NCBI RefSeq assembly: GCF_000333015.1 | Contig: NZ_BANT01000030.1 | Span: 1-60,542 of the forward strand | Length of the DNA stretch: 60,542 nucleotides | From: Gordonia hirsuta DSM 44140 = NBRC 16056 | Lineage (GTDB): Bacteria; Actinomycetota; Actinomycetes; Mycobacteriales; Mycobacteriaceae | Direction: 5' to 3' | In this document: piece after piece, positions 1 to 8,845 of the stretch | Numbering within the stretch: position 1 is the stretch's first letter | How the letters are laid out: each line of letters begins with the position of its first letter | Made by a program: the position numbers and the translations under genes | The notes under the pieces: model-generated | What the model saw: the letters and a program-made list of their open reading frames with translations, nothing else | What the model was told of the DNA's origin: nothing | The model's database searches: none

Positions 1-136
1 CCGCGGCGTCACCTACCGTCCGAACGGCGCGACCACCCGCTCGCTGGTGATGCGCAGCAAGTCCGGCACCGTGCGCAACGTGGAGGCCCGTCACCAGACC
101 GCCAAGCTGCGCGAGTTCGCCCGCATCGACCTCTGA
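1..136 (+). CDS. glpX: Fructose-1,6-bisphosphatase class II, C-terminal end (partial)
   Basis: Only the last 44 codons are in the window, read from base 2 to a TGA at 134-136. They contain [19 protein letters not shown] followed by a tail ending in ARIDL. I recognise this as the C-terminus of the GlpX family (the mycobacterial protein has [19 protein letters not shown] at the same place). GlpX is a cytosolic gluconeogenic enzyme that hydrolyses fructose 1,6-bisphosphate. The gene enters from outside the left edge. The oddity is that a glpX 5' end lies at the right edge in the same orientation. Confidence 0.9.
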   Translation, partial: RGVTYRPNGATTRSLVMRSKSGTVRNVEARHQTAKLREFARIDL

Positions 137-149
137 GACGGCCGAACAC

Positions 150-839
150 TCAGACGGCGACGGCGACGTCCGTCAGCCGTCCGTCGAGCATGTGAAGCAG
201 ACCGTCCGCGTTGCCCTCGAGCGTCGCGAGATCGTGGGTCACCAGCAGCGCGGCGAGTCCGCGCTCGCGGGCCAGCTGGCAGATCAGCTCGACGATCGCG
301 GTACCGCGTGCGTGGTCGAGCGCCGACGTCGGTTCGTCGATCAGGAGCACGCGGCGCGGTCCCATCAGCGCGCGGGCGATGTTGACCCGCTGACGCATGC
401 CGCCGGACAGCTGCCGCGGCAGTTTGTCGTGGTGGCCGGCCAGACCGACGTCGGCCAGCAGATCGAGCGCCTCACCCCGATGCCGTGCGGGCCGCTCGCC
501 CCGCAGGTGCGCGGTCAGCAGCAACTGCTCGAGAGCGGTGAGGTCGGGCAGGAGGTTGTCGCGCTGAAAGACGAAGCCGATCTGCTCGCGGCGGATCCTG
601 GCACGGTCCTGCTCCGACAGTCCGCCCACCTCGGTGCCGTCGATGGCCACCGTCCCCGAATCGGGCCGGATCAGCGTGCCCGCCACGGCCAGGGCGCTGG
701 ACTTGCCGCATCCGGACGGTCCGGTCAGCGCGATCACCTCCCCCGGTGCGACAGTCAGGGACACCTCGGCGAGCGCCTGGACACGGCGATCGTCGCCGTC
801 CGGGTACGTGAGGTCGACGGCGGACATCTGCAGGCTCAT
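150..839 (-). CDS. ABC transporter ATP-binding protein (MacB/LolD type)
   Basis: A 229-residue ATPase of the kind that pairs with FtsX-like permeases. The Walker A motif GPSGCGKSS is at about residues 40-48, the Q-loop is in FVFQRDNLLP near 89-98, the signature LSGGMRQR is at 144-151, the Walker B and D-loop region VLLIDEPTSALD is at 164-175, and the switch His is in LVTHD near 199-203. I start at the ATG at 837-839; the frame stays open upstream but that sequence does not resemble the family. The partner permease lies 8 bases upstream on the same strand, so the two form an operon that ends against glpX. Such pairs export lipoproteins, peptides or small molecules; the cargo is not visible. 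Confidence 0.9.
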   Translation of the reverse strand: MSLQMSAVDLTYPDGDDRRVQALAEVSLTVAPGEVIALTGPSGCGKSSALAVAGTLIRPDSGTVAIDGTEVGGLSEQDRARIRREQIGFVFQRDNLLPDLTALEQLLLTAHLRGERPARHRGEALDLLADVGLAGHHDKLPRQLSGGMRQRVNIARALMGPRRVLLIDEPTSALDHARGTAIVELICQLARERGLAALLVTHDLATLEGNADGLLHMLDGRLTDVAVAV

Positions 840-847
840 CGGGATTC

Positions 848-1861
848 CTATCGGTTGAGAGCGGTCAGCGGATCGACGGTCGTCAGCGGACGCAGGGCCA
901 GCGCTCCGCCGAGCATGCCGAGCAGGGCCATCGCCGCGGCGGGAAGTAACACCCCGACGACGCTGAGCTGGATCGGCACGGTCCCCGACACCGCCCACGC
1001 GATGATCACCCCGGTGATCGTTCCCGCGGTCAGTCCGGCGCCGAGCACCACCGCCGCCTGGCCGAGGCCGTCGCGCAGCAGGTATCCCCGGCCGGCGCCC
1101 ATGGCCCGCACCACGGCGAGCTCCGGGAGGCGGCGTCCGGTCCACACGGCGAAGAAGGCACTCACGACCACGGCGGAGATCAATAGCAGCAGACCCTGGA
1201 TCAGCAGGAGCGAGCTGTGTTCCGAGGAGTACCCCGGGATCAGGTCCAGCCGAGCGGAGCCGACTGCCGTCGTGACCCCGGCGACCCCCTCGACGTCGCG
1301 AGTGAGGACCATCGCGGTCACCTCGTCGCGGTGCGCCACTTGACGCCACAACTCCAGGGGCACCTCCGCGACGGGCGAGTGCGCGAACTCCAGCGTCGGG
1401 GAGACTTCGGCGACCCGGGTCGCGACGCCGCCGACCGTCACCTCGTCGCCGACACCCAGACCGAGCGCGCTCGCGGCCTCCGGCCCGATCCGCACGCCGG
1501 AGGCGGCCGCCGGATCAGCGCCGTCGCGGCCGAACACCGCGACCGCCGAACTCGTCCCGCCGCGCGCCACGCCGGACATCACGATGCCCAGGGGGCGTGC
1601 GCCGGGGTCGACGGCGCGGATCGCCGCGACGGCGTCGGCATCGAGTCTGCTGTCGACCAGGTTCGCTGCGGCCCCGCCCGCGTCGGTCTGCACCGCCAGA
1701 CCGGTACCGGGCAACGCCTGAATCGCCGAGGTGGACTCCTGCTGCAAGCCGCCGGTGAGCGCGGAGAGCACCACCACCATGAACGACATCAGCGCGATCA
1801 CGCCCGTCATCAACCCGAATCTTCCCGCCGCGCGGCGGATCTCTCGCCATCCGATGAACAC
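848..1861 (-). CDS. FtsX-like ABC transporter permease
   Basis: About 337 residues with the FtsX-type layout: one N-terminal membrane helix (near GVIALMSFMVVVLSAL), a large extracytoplasmic domain, then three C-terminal helices from about LLLISAVVVSAFFAVWTG to the end. I prefer the GTG at 1859-1861 because family members begin with a short WREIRRAxGRF-type lead directly before the first helix. An ATG at 1937-1939 would add 26 atypical residues and overlap the kinase remnant on the other strand. It forms the channel for the ATPase just downstream. The adjacent two-component genes on the other strand probably controlled this exporter. Confidence 0.82.
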   Translation of the reverse strand: MFIGWREIRRAAGRFGLMTGVIALMSFMVVVLSALTGGLQQESTSAIQALPGTGLAVQTDAGGAAANLVDSRLDADAVAAIRAVDPGARPLGIVMSGVARGGTSSAVAVFGRDGADPAAASGVRIGPEAASALGLGVGDEVTVGGVATRVAEVSPTLEFAHSPVAEVPLELWRQVAHRDEVTAMVLTRDVEGVAGVTTAVGSARLDLIPGYSSEHSSLLLIQGLLLLISAVVVSAFFAVWTGRRLPELAVVRAMGAGRGYLLRDGLGQAAVVLGAGLTAGTITGVIIAWAVSGTVPIQLSVVGVLLPAAAMALLGMLGGALALRPLTTVDPLTALNR

Positions 1862-1959
1862 CTCTCCAGCGTGGCCGCTCGCCTCGCTCCGCGGCGACAC
1901 CGTCGGCGTCGGGGCCGTGATCGGGCCGGTGATCGGCATCGCGACCGCGATCGCGGTGA

Positions 1960-2676
1960 CCGAGGCCGTCCACCGGATCGTCGACGCCGCCGCCGAATCG
2001 CGCGGCGCTCTCCCGGGAGCTTGCTCTGCTCGCCGAGCGCGAACGGCTGGGCACGCAGATCCACGACGGGGCGGGCCAGGCCCTCGCCGGGATCGTCATG
2101 CTGCTGCAGTCGGCCGCCGATCCGTCGACCGCCCCGGCGCAACGACACGCCCAGACGGCCACCGCTCTGGAGATGGCGTCGGCCGCGCTGACCCAGACTC
2201 GCATGTTCCTGCGCGGCCTGGACGGCGGCGAAGTGCCCGACGGGCCGTTGACCGTCGGACTGCAGTCCGCGGTCGCGAAGGCTGCACGCCTGGGCCTGCC
2301 GACCGAATTGCACGTCCACGGTGCCCTGGACGGGCTGGACGACGAGGCCGGAGCGCTGCTGCTGCGAGCGGCACAAGAAGCGCTCGCCAACGCCGTCCGG
2401 CACGCCGGCGCCACCCGCGCGGTGGTGACCCTCACCGCACTCGGTGACGAGGCCCACCTCGACGTCGTCGACGACGGCGTCGGGTTCTCCCCGGCCCGGG
2501 CCGACGGCGGCACCGGATTCGGGCTCCGCGCCCTGGCCACCCGGGCAGAGCGGTGCCGCGGAGCGCTGACCGTGGACTCCGAGCCCGGCGACGGCACCAC
2601 GATCCACGTGTGCGTACCCTTGAGCGATCCCGCGCTGCCCACCGAAGCGCCGCCGCCACAAGGAGGTTCGGCGTGA
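1960..2676 (+). pseudogene. NarL-family sensor histidine kinase, 5'-truncated and frameshifted
   Basis: The open frame carries the cytoplasmic part of a HisKA_3-type kinase: the phospho-acceptor box RLGTQIHDGAGQAL and an HATPase domain with the N-box ANAVRHAG, the DDGVGF motif and a GTGFGL lid. There is no usable start codon between the in-frame stop at 1957-1959 and the H-box. The preceding sensor sequence, one hydrophobic segment (AVIGPVIGIATAIA), lies in the next frame at about 1890-2003. One extra base near 2004 would join them. Even then only one membrane helix remains, where this class usually has several, so an N-terminal deletion is likely too. The stop overlaps the response-regulator start. 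A sequencing error explains the shift but not the short sensor. Confidence 0.7.
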
Positions 2677-3305
2677 TCCGAATCATGCTGGTGGACGATC
2701 ATCCGATCGTCCGCGCCGGACTCCGCGCCGTCCTGGAGCCGGTGGACGACTTCGAGGTCGTCGCCGAAGCATCCGACGCCGGGGAAGCGACCGCGTTCGC
2801 GACCGGGCAGCACATCGACGTGGTGCTGATGGATCTGCGCCTGCACGGCGCCGAGCCGGGCGGTCGGGACGGAGTAGCCGCCACCGCCGACCTCCGCGCT
2901 CTGGACCCGGCGCCTCAGGTGCTGATCCTCACCACGTACGCCTCCGACGCCGACGTCGTCCGGGCGACCGAGGCCGGCGCCATCGGCTACCTGCTCAAGG
3001 ACACCGCGCCGGACGTCCTGATCTCCGGAATTCGCAGCGCAGCCGCCGGCCAGACCGTCCTCAGCCCGCCCATCGCCGCCCGGCTGCTGGACCGCATGAC
3101 CTCACCGGCCCAGGCGCTGACCGCCCGCGAGCTGGACGTGGTGGAGCAGCTCGCGGTCGGCGGATCCAACCGCGAGATCGCCAAGCGCCTCTTCATCTCC
3201 GAAGCCACGGTGAAGTCACATCTGGTGCACATCTTCGACAAGCTCGGCGTCACCAGTCGCACCAGAGTGGTGGCGGTCGCGCGCGAACGCGGACTCATCT
3301 CATAG
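2673..3305 (+). CDS. NarL/LuxR-type response regulator
   Basis: 210 residues. The receiver domain has the acidic pair in MLVDDHP, the phospho-accepting Asp in VVLMDLRL and the conserved Lys in YLLKDTAP. The C-terminal LuxR-type helix-turn-helix contains LTARELDVVEQLAVGGSNRE and SEATVKSHLVHIFDKLGV. The GTG start at 2673-2675 overlaps the kinase TGA (GTGA), and a full AGGAGG at 2661-2666 sits six bases upstream, so translation can start well even though the kinase is broken. It probably regulates the exporter genes on the opposite strand. With its kinase damaged it may act unphosphorylated or be cross-activated; that is inference. Confidence 0.9.
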   Translation: MIRIMLVDDHPIVRAGLRAVLEPVDDFEVVAEASDAGEATAFATGQHIDVVLMDLRLHGAEPGGRDGVAATADLRALDPAPQVLILTTYASDADVVRATEAGAIGYLLKDTAPDVLISGIRSAAAGQTVLSPPIAARLLDRMTSPAQALTARELDVVEQLAVGGSNREIAKRLFISEATVKSHLVHIFDKLGVTSRTRVVAVARERGLIS

Positions 3306-3326
3306 CGGCGGCGTGGACGTCATCGA

Positions 3327-3353
3327 CGGGTGGCCGAGACAAGTCACCACCCG
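3327..3353. terminator. Possible weak hairpin between convergent genes
   Basis: CGGGTGG at 3327-3333 pairs with CCACCCG at 3347-3353 around a 13-base loop. It lies between the end of the response regulator and the end of the DUF2252 pseudogene, and overlaps the latter's stop. There is no T-run, so the call rests only on position and the 7-base stem. Confidence 0.25.
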
Positions 3354-4750
3354 GACTCGGCCGCTTCGACCTCTCCGTCGCCGATCGCGGCCACGAGATC
3401 CGAATGATCGAGCGAGGTCTGGCGAGCATACGCCTTGGCGAAGTTCACGATTCCTTCACCGAACGCGTCACCTGAGCCGATGTAGGCGGCGATCGCCGAC
3501 GGCTCACCGCTTCGCGCGTGCGACTTGGCCAATGCGCTACCGCAAGTTGCTGCGAACTCGGCAAGGTAGGGCGCGACCTGTGAACCCTCGGGAATGATCT
3601 TCATGTCGCGGAACTGCCGCACGTAGTAGTCATGTTCATCGACACGGACGAATCCGAGAAACACATCGCTGGCCGACTGCATCAATCGTTGGCCGACGAC
3701 CACACGCTCACCGTGATTCGCGAACTCGCTGGTACCGAGGACCTCTTCGTACACCGAAGCAGTCGCCTGCTTGAGCTGGAAGAACACCGGTACATCGCTG
3801 TCCCCGACCATGAGGTGAAGGTAGACCCGCATCCCCACGCTTCCGACTCCCACAACCTGCTGGACGGTGTCGTGACGTGTGAACCGGCCCGCGAGACGGC
3901 GCAGGTGCGGTGGGGCGGACGCCAGATAGGTCTCGAATATCTGATCGTATACGCTCGCCGCCTCGATTTCGGACAACGCCAGCGGGCGACGCTTGACGTC
4001 GTCGAGTAAGATTCGGCGATTCCCGGCGTCGTCGGTGACGATCAGTTTGCGCGCGGCACCGACCTGTGACCGCTTCTTCGATTGGGCCGCGATCGTCCGC
4101 CGGGTCTCGGTGGCGAACGCGGAACTGAGACTGCGGGTCAGTGAATCCGCGTCAATCCGGTCGTACCAGATGTCGAGCTCGCTCATCCCCGCATACCTGT
4201 GCATCGCCTCGGCGTAGGCGCCGACCGCAGCGGCAGCCGCCTTCTCGGCGGTCTTCTTCCGAATGCCTTCCGTCTGAGCGAGGACGAAGACCGACGTCGC
4301 CAACCGCTTCACATCCCACTCGAACGGCCCGGGCTCGTCTCATCGAAGTCCCGGGCGTCGAAGAGCAACTGCCGCTCGGGCGACGCCCACAGACCGAAGT
4401 TGAGGATGTGCGCATCGCCGCACATCTGAACGGTCAGACCGGAATGCGGTGAGGACGCCAAGTCCGGCCATCACCGCTGCCGCGCCACGCAGGTACGCCC
4501 ACGGGGAGGAGGCCATCCGCGCATACCGCAACGGCAACAAGCCCGCATCGCGGACGGATTCCTGGGCGCGCAGGCGATCCAGAGCCGTCACCGACCGGAC
4601 CGATGCATCCCAGTCGCCCGCTGCTCTGCGCGGTGCCCGGCGCCTGGCCTGACGGCCGAACTCGGCGTCGACACCGGTCGCCTCATACGCGCGTGTGCGC
4701 ACCCGAACCTCCGGGGGAACACTGGCTCCCGTAGTCAACGAATCAGACAT
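3344..4750 (-). pseudogene. DUF2252 family protein, broken by two compensating indels
   Basis: Read with two corrections, this is a 468-residue DUF2252 protein, the usual length. Frame 1 (4750 to about 4442) starts MSDSLTTG and runs to YLRGAAAVMAGLG. The next ~110 bases continue in a second frame with the family hallmark QMCGDAHILNFGLWASPERQ and FDARDFDET. From about 4327 the first frame resumes with PFEWDVKRLATS and the C-terminal half. One extra base near 4441-4444 and one missing base in the CCCGGGCC run near 4328-4332 explain this, and the net shift is zero. DUF2252 proteins have a kinase-like fold and no settled function. The ATG at 4748-4750 overlaps the end of the upstream SDR gene by eight bases. 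Either true decay or sequencing error. Confidence 0.8.
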
Positions 4751-5753
4751 GCGAATCCTCCTGGACGAGTTCGTGCACCCCGTCATTCTGTACCTCTTCG
4801 GCGGCATCCTCCACCTCATCGGCGACAACGCTCTTGGTGATCCCGAGGGCGGCCGACGACTCGGGCACCGCCAGGTAGTCGACGTGGCGCCAGAACGCCG
4901 CAGAACCCGGTGTGAGGGCGACTGCGGCCGCCGCTGCTTCGCCGGGCAGAGTAGACACGCGCGGGCGTCCATACCGGATTCCACGCATCACGAGGGAGGC
5001 CGCTTGCCCCGGGCTGATCGTTGACATCGAACGGTAGGCACCGGTCGGTTCGATCATCGGAGTGCGAGTCAGCGGCATCTTCACCGAAGTCACCGTGATA
5101 CCCCGACCGGCCACCTCGCCGGCCAAGACGTCACCGAATGCGTCGAGTGCGGCTTTGCTCGCCGCGTAGGCACCGAACCGCGGCCCCAGCGCCTGTGTCG
5201 CGATGCTCGAGACGTTGACGATCCGGCCGCGGCCACGCTCGATCATCTTCGGCAGCACGGCCAACGTGCAGGCAACGGCCCCGTAGTAGTTCACGTCCAT
5301 CGTGCGATGGTAGTCGTGCATCCGCTCGACCGAATTGACCGTGGAGCGACGGATGGACCGGCCCGCGTTGTTGACGAGAACGTCGATCGGTCCGATCGTC
5401 GCCTCCACCTCGTCGATCATCGCCCGGACGGCAGCCTCATCGGTCACGTCACAGGTTCGAACGTGGACGTCGCCCGACCGCGACAGCGTTTCGCGGGCTT
5501 CGGCAAGGTCTTCCGCGCTGCGGGCGACGATGACCACCCGGGCCCCCGCCCCGAGACAACGACGCGCGGTCGCGTAGCCGATCCCCGAACTGCCGCCGGT
5601 GATGACGACGATCCGCCCGACGAGGTCGAGCTTTCGGAGCCGGAGGGTCGAGGCCGCGTTATGTCGGGCGAAACGCCGAAGATCCCGGCGAGCCTCCCAC
5701 ACCCGGTCCATCGCGCCCCGCACGCCGCTACTCACTCGCCGCTCGCTGCTCAT
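4743..5753 (-). CDS. Short-chain dehydrogenase/reductase (SDR)
   Basis: 336 residues. The dinucleotide-binding motif is TGGSSGIG (about residues 52-59), the structural motif is NNAG, the catalytic Ser is in NVSSIA, and the YxxxK pair is in YAASK. An N-terminal extension of about 45 residues and a long C-terminal tail make it longer than a classical SDR, as in lipid-active actinobacterial SDRs. It would oxidise or reduce an alcohol/ketone with NAD(P). It is the middle gene of a minus-strand operon: its start overlaps the DoxX-like stop (ATGA, 5750-5753). The operon promoter region carries a motif A operator. Confidence 0.85.
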   Translation of the reverse strand: MSSERRVSSGVRGAMDRVWEARRDLRRFARHNAASTLRLRKLDLVGRIVVITGGSSGIGYATARRCLGAGARVVIVARSAEDLAEARETLSRSGDVHVRTCDVTDEAAVRAMIDEVEATIGPIDVLVNNAGRSIRRSTVNSVERMHDYHRTMDVNYYGAVACTLAVLPKMIERGRGRIVNVSSIATQALGPRFGAYAASKAALDAFGDVLAGEVAGRGITVTSVKMPLTRTPMIEPTGAYRSMSTISPGQAASLVMRGIRYGRPRVSTLPGEAAAAAVALTPGSAAFWRHVDYLAVPESSAALGITKSVVADEVEDAAEEVQNDGVHELVQEDSHV

Positions 5754-6124
5754 CGGACGCCTCCCTTGCCTGCCGCTGACTCTCCGTGGGTCACCGACTC
5801 ACCTCGGTCCGGTGACCTGACCCATCGCAGGACGGCTGCCACCACATGGTCGGCGAGGTGAGCCAAGTAGACGAGCCCCCCGATCAACCCGGCCAGTCGA
5901 GTCCGCCGGCCTGCGAGAGCCGCGCCAATGGCGGCCTCCGACAGTCCGTTCACGCGAACCCAGGCCTTCGTGTTCTCAGGGAAAACCGGAGCCGAGATTC
6001 GGGCGAACAGCCCGGTGAACGCCAGGTGTGCCAGCCCCGTCGCCGCGAGACCAAGCCCGATCACCCGGAAGAACACGTCAACGACGCTCACGCGCCGGAC
6101 CGCCCGGAGAATTCCTCTTCGCAT
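5750..6124 (-). CDS. DoxX-like small integral membrane protein
   Basis: 124 residues with about four hydrophobic segments. It is clearly related to the DoxX-like gene at 47748-48224: both share a PVFPE(N/D)T motif, a VNG-x-x-E turn, an RRTR motif and a GxLVYxAHL helix. DoxX-family proteins are small membrane proteins that often sit beside oxidoreductases; their exact role is unsettled. It is the first gene of the operon with the SDR and DUF2252 genes, read away from the divergent promoter at 6125-6251 that carries a motif A site 35 bases upstream of its ATG. Confidence 0.75.
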   Translation of the reverse strand: MRRGILRAVRRVSVVDVFFRVIGLGLAATGLAHLAFTGLFARISAPVFPENTKAWVRVNGLSEAAIGAALAGRRTRLAGLIGGLVYLAHLADHVVAAVLRWVRSPDRGESVTHGESAAGKGGVR

Positions 6125-6159
6125 CGCTGCCCCTTGTGTCGAGAGATGTTCTTAAGAAC

Positions 6160-6172
6160 AGTACCGCATACC
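6160..6172. promoter_or_regulatory. Motif A operator, site A1 (one mismatch)
   Basis: AGTACCGCATACC fits AGTA-N5-TACT except for the last base. It lies in the divergent promoter between the DoxX-SDR-DUF2252 operon and the SRPBCC gene, so one site could control both. It belongs to a set of eight similar sites. Confidence 0.6.
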
Positions 6173-6251
6173 AATTCTATCTATTACTCTCCGTACCACA
6201 GTTCGACCATGCCACCGTGCCCCCACCGCGGCACAGCCAAGGAAGGCCCCC

Positions 6252-6799
6252 ATGAACCCGGTGATCATCGTCTCCGTCGTCGCCGCACTCGTCGTACTCG
6301 GAGTGATCGCACTCGTCACGCTCGCTGTCCTCGCCGGAGGCAGGACGGGGCCGCGACGCTTCGCGCTCGCACCACCCGCCGATCCGACAGAGTTCCTCAC
6401 ATCCGCCCCGTGGGGTGCGACGGTGTCGATAGACCTCCCCGATACGCCGTCCCAGGTGTGGCAACAGGTTCTCGACGGACCGACCATCGGCGCGAGCCCC
6501 GTCCTCTCGGGTCCGGTGACGGAGGGCAACGACCGTGTGTACCGCGGACTGGTCGCGTTCACATCGCAGGTCGTCGAACAGAACGCGCAGCACGGCCTGA
6601 TCGCCACCGGCTCGGGTATCTCGATACCGCTGGCGATCGAGTCCTTCGCCGAGCGGTGGTCGGTGGCCCAGAGCGGAACCGGCAGCACGCTGACCTACAC
6701 GGTCGCTGTCGCCCCCGGTTCATCGGCTTCCTGCCACTCCGGTGGACTGCCGTGTTCGCGAAACCCTTCATCAAGTTCGGCGGGCGCCGCGCGTTCTGA
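6252..6799 (+). pseudogene. SRPBCC-superfamily protein with signal anchor, frameshifted near its end
   Basis: The frame starts at ATG 6252-6254 behind AAGGAAGG. It encodes an N-terminal membrane anchor (IIVSVVAALVVLGVIALV, roughly residues 4-21) and a START/SRPBCC-like ligand-binding domain. At 6712-6716 a run of five C's breaks the frame. One more C restores PRFIGFLPLRWTAVFAKP, which closely matches PRFIGALPLRWLSPIMRA in the SRPBCC gene at 40262-40852. Corrected length is 182 residues. A homopolymer miscall is as likely as a real mutation. It would bind a hydrophobic ligand at the membrane. The gene is divergent from DoxX and lies just upstream of the TetR gene. Confidence 0.72.
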
Positions 6800-6806
6800 T
6801 CCTGTG

Positions 6807-6819
6807 AGTACCTAGTACC
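6807..6819. promoter_or_regulatory. Motif A operator, site A2, at the TetR promoter
   Basis: AGTACCTAGTACC (one mismatch to AGTA-N5-TACT) ends nine bases before the TetR start codon. It overlaps a possible -10 box TACCAT (6816-6821) seven bases before the ATG, as in a leaderless promoter. The position is ideal for autorepression by the adjacent TetR. Confidence 0.65.
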
Positions 6820-6828
6820 ATTTCGAGA

Positions 6829-7560
6829 ATGGCTACCGCGACGAGTCCCGCTGACCCGAAGGAGGCACCGAAGCGCCCGGACGCTCGAACAACGCGCTGG
6901 GCCGCGCACCGCCAGCAGGTGAGAGCCGACTTCGTCAGCGCCGCGATCCGTACCTTCGACACCATCGGGCCGAAGGCCACCCTCGACGACATCTGCGCGG
7001 AGGTCGGGGTGAAAAAGCCGAAGCTGTACCGCTTCTTCGACGACAAGAACGATCTGTACCGGGCGATTCTGGAGACGATGACGACCGATATCTGGGACCG
7101 GCTCTCGGCCCAGATCAATCTCGCAGAGGACTCCGCGCGCCAGCTGACCAGCCACATCGTCGGCGAATTCGCGGACATCGTCTCCGAGCACCCCAACGTC
7201 TTCCACTTCCTGGCCAGCGGCCAGTACGGGTCCGTGACCGGCGACACCGATCACCCCCTCCGAATGGCGCGCGGCTCGGCCGAGCGCGCCGCCGGCCTTG
7301 CCCAAGAAGTGCTGTCCGATGCGATTGGGGACGCCGCCCACGTCCAGATGACCGTCTACACCCTCTTCGGTATGGTCGGATCAGCCACCGACCTGTGGAT
7401 ACGGACCGATCAGCCGGCAAACGACGCGCTCTCGCGTGACGACTTCGTGGCGATACTCACACGGTCGATCATCGGCGTGATCCAGGCGAACCTAGACCCG
7501 GCGATCTCCTTCGATCCCGATCAACCGCTGCACCTCGCGTTCAGCGGCATCGACGACTGA
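6829..7560 (+). CDS. TetR/AcrR-family regulator, candidate regulator of motif A
   Basis: 243 residues. After a charged N-terminal extension, the helix-turn-helix spans about residues 28-75, with ATLDDICAEVGVKKPKLYRFFDDKNDLY giving the recognition helix and the usual Y-x-x-F/Y ending. The C-terminal domain is of the variable ligand-binding type. It starts at ATG 6829-6831 and may be leaderless. It is the only regulator gene within system A and its own promoter carries motif A, so I infer that it binds AGTA-N5-TACT and is released by a pathway intermediate. It converges with the SRPBCC gene at 7616. Confidence 0.85.
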   Translation: MATATSPADPKEAPKRPDARTTRWAAHRQQVRADFVSAAIRTFDTIGPKATLDDICAEVGVKKPKLYRFFDDKNDLYRAILETMTTDIWDRLSAQINLAEDSARQLTSHIVGEFADIVSEHPNVFHFLASGQYGSVTGDTDHPLRMARGSAERAAGLAQEVLSDAIGDAAHVQMTVYTLFGMVGSATDLWIRTDQPANDALSRDDFVAILTRSIIGVIQANLDPAISFDPDQPLHLAFSGIDD

Positions 7561-7615
7561 CCGCCTCGCACCTGGACCCTTCCGCGCTCGGCCTCGGTGC
7601 GCGGCCGGAGCCGCG

Positions 7616-8098
7616 TCACCGTTGATGGACTCCGGCACTCCGCCGCCTGCCCTCGGCGATGAATGCCCGAGTCACCGCACTGGTGAAGTCCTGCTGATAT
7701 TTGTGGAAACTCAGTTCCACGAGCTTCGGGAGCCGGATCTTCAATTCCACCGTCGCCTCCAGGGTGAGCAACGTGCCGGCCGCGATCGGCAGGAGGTCGA
7801 TCGCCGCATTCGATGCCCGCAGCACTTTGCTGGCACGCAACATCGTTCGGCATCCGGTATCAGTCCAGACGTATTCCGTGAGGCTCGTGTCGCCGATCCC
7901 GGCGGCCGAGGTCTTCAGTCTGACCAGCCGCGGAGCTCCGCTCGAAGTACGCTCCAGCACCGTTGTCGTCGCCGACACGCGTGGCCGCCGCGGGAGGTAG
8001 GGCCGTATCCACCCGTCCATGGACTCGACGTCCTGGAGGATTCTCAACGTGGTCTCCAGCGGCGCCGGAACCACCACCTTGTGCTTCTCGTGCAGCAT
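7616..8098 (-). CDS. SRPBCC-family lipid-binding protein
   Basis: 160 residues starting at the ATG at 8096-8098 with GGAGAAG just upstream. The start ...VVVPAPLETTLRILQDVESMDGW is typical of the START/polyketide-cyclase-like fold, in which a helix-grip cavity binds a hydrophobic ligand. It lies 43 bases downstream of the mam gene, so it is the last gene of the Mce A operon. A cytosolic or membrane-facing carrier for the imported ligand is a fair guess. Confidence 0.7.
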   Translation of the reverse strand: MLHEKHKVVVPAPLETTLRILQDVESMDGWIRPYLPRRPRVSATTTVLERTSSGAPRLVRLKTSAAGIGDTSLTEYVWTDTGCRTMLRASKVLRASNAAIDLLPIAAGTLLTLEATVELKIRLPKLVELSFHKYQQDFTSAVTRAFIAEGRRRSAGVHQR

Positions 8099-8141
8099 CG
8101 ACTTCTCCACTCCTGATCTGGTCAGCCGGAACGGCCGCACC

Positions 8142-8810
8142 TCACATCGACGAGTACTTGTCCACGAGCCAGGAGTCGCCATCGCGCACGACGACCACCT
8201 TCAGCACGTTCGGAACCTGAGCCTCCTCGGGCTGCTGCAGGTTCTTCGTCTTCTGGATCGCCGTCACCGCTAACTCGTACCGGTCGTCGGCCGACGACAG
8301 CACCGACGTCGCGATGATGTCACCGGACGCGACAACCTGTGCGGTCACCATCAGTGTCTGCAGATCACCGCGAGCCTTCTGGTACTCGTCCTGTAGCGAC
8401 TTCGTCGCCCCCCGGTTGACTCCGTCGAAGAACGCGTCGACGTCGCGGTAGTCATACGTCAGCGACCGTTCCGTGTACTCGCGAGCCACCTCGGTGGCTG
8501 CCGCCAGGCTCGACTGATCCGCCTGGACGCGATCCAGTTCACCCTGCACCGACTGCCACTTGTAACCGAAGACGCCAGTGAGCGCGGCGAGCGCGATGAG
8601 TGCCCCGACAGCGGCGGCGACGACGGCGCGCCCGCGTCGCGAGGGGTGAGGCGCCTTGTTCTCGCCGGACCCCGAAATACGCTCGACGGACCCCGAAGTC
8701 CTCCCCGCCCGCTTCCGGACCGGAGTGGCATCGACCGGTTCGACATCGGCGATTCCGTCCAATTCGACGGTCTCCTCCACGATGTCCGGCCGCGACACGT
8801 CCGTATTCAT
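8142..8810 (-). CDS. Mce-associated membrane protein (Mam), cluster A
   Basis: 222 residues. It has an acidic N-terminal tail, a basic patch (PSRRGR), one membrane helix at about residues 62-82 and an extracytoplasmic alpha+beta domain ending in VVVVRDGDSWLVDKYSSM. This is the layout of Mam proteins, which stabilise or accessorise Mce transporters. The matching gene in cluster B is at 48267-49025. The ATG at 8808-8810 has GAGAAGG upstream; a GTG at 8823-8825 with AGGAG is an alternative. The gap to mceF is 35 bases. Confidence 0.82.
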   Translation of the reverse strand: MNTDVSRPDIVEETVELDGIADVEPVDATPVRKRAGRTSGSVERISGSGENKAPHPSRRGRAVVAAAVGALIALAALTGVFGYKWQSVQGELDRVQADQSSLAAATEVAREYTERSLTYDYRDVDAFFDGVNRGATKSLQDEYQKARGDLQTLMVTAQVVASGDIIATSVLSSADDRYELAVTAIQKTKNLQQPEEAQVPNVLKVVVVRDGDSWLVDKYSSM

Positions 8811-8845
8811 ATCCTTCTCGCTCACGATCTCCTGCTTCCTGCCGG

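Noticed and set aside
7575..7612. Terminator hairpin between the TetR and SRPBCC genes
   Set aside because: Only a 5-base CGGCC/GGCCG stem is visible, which is expected by chance at this GC content.
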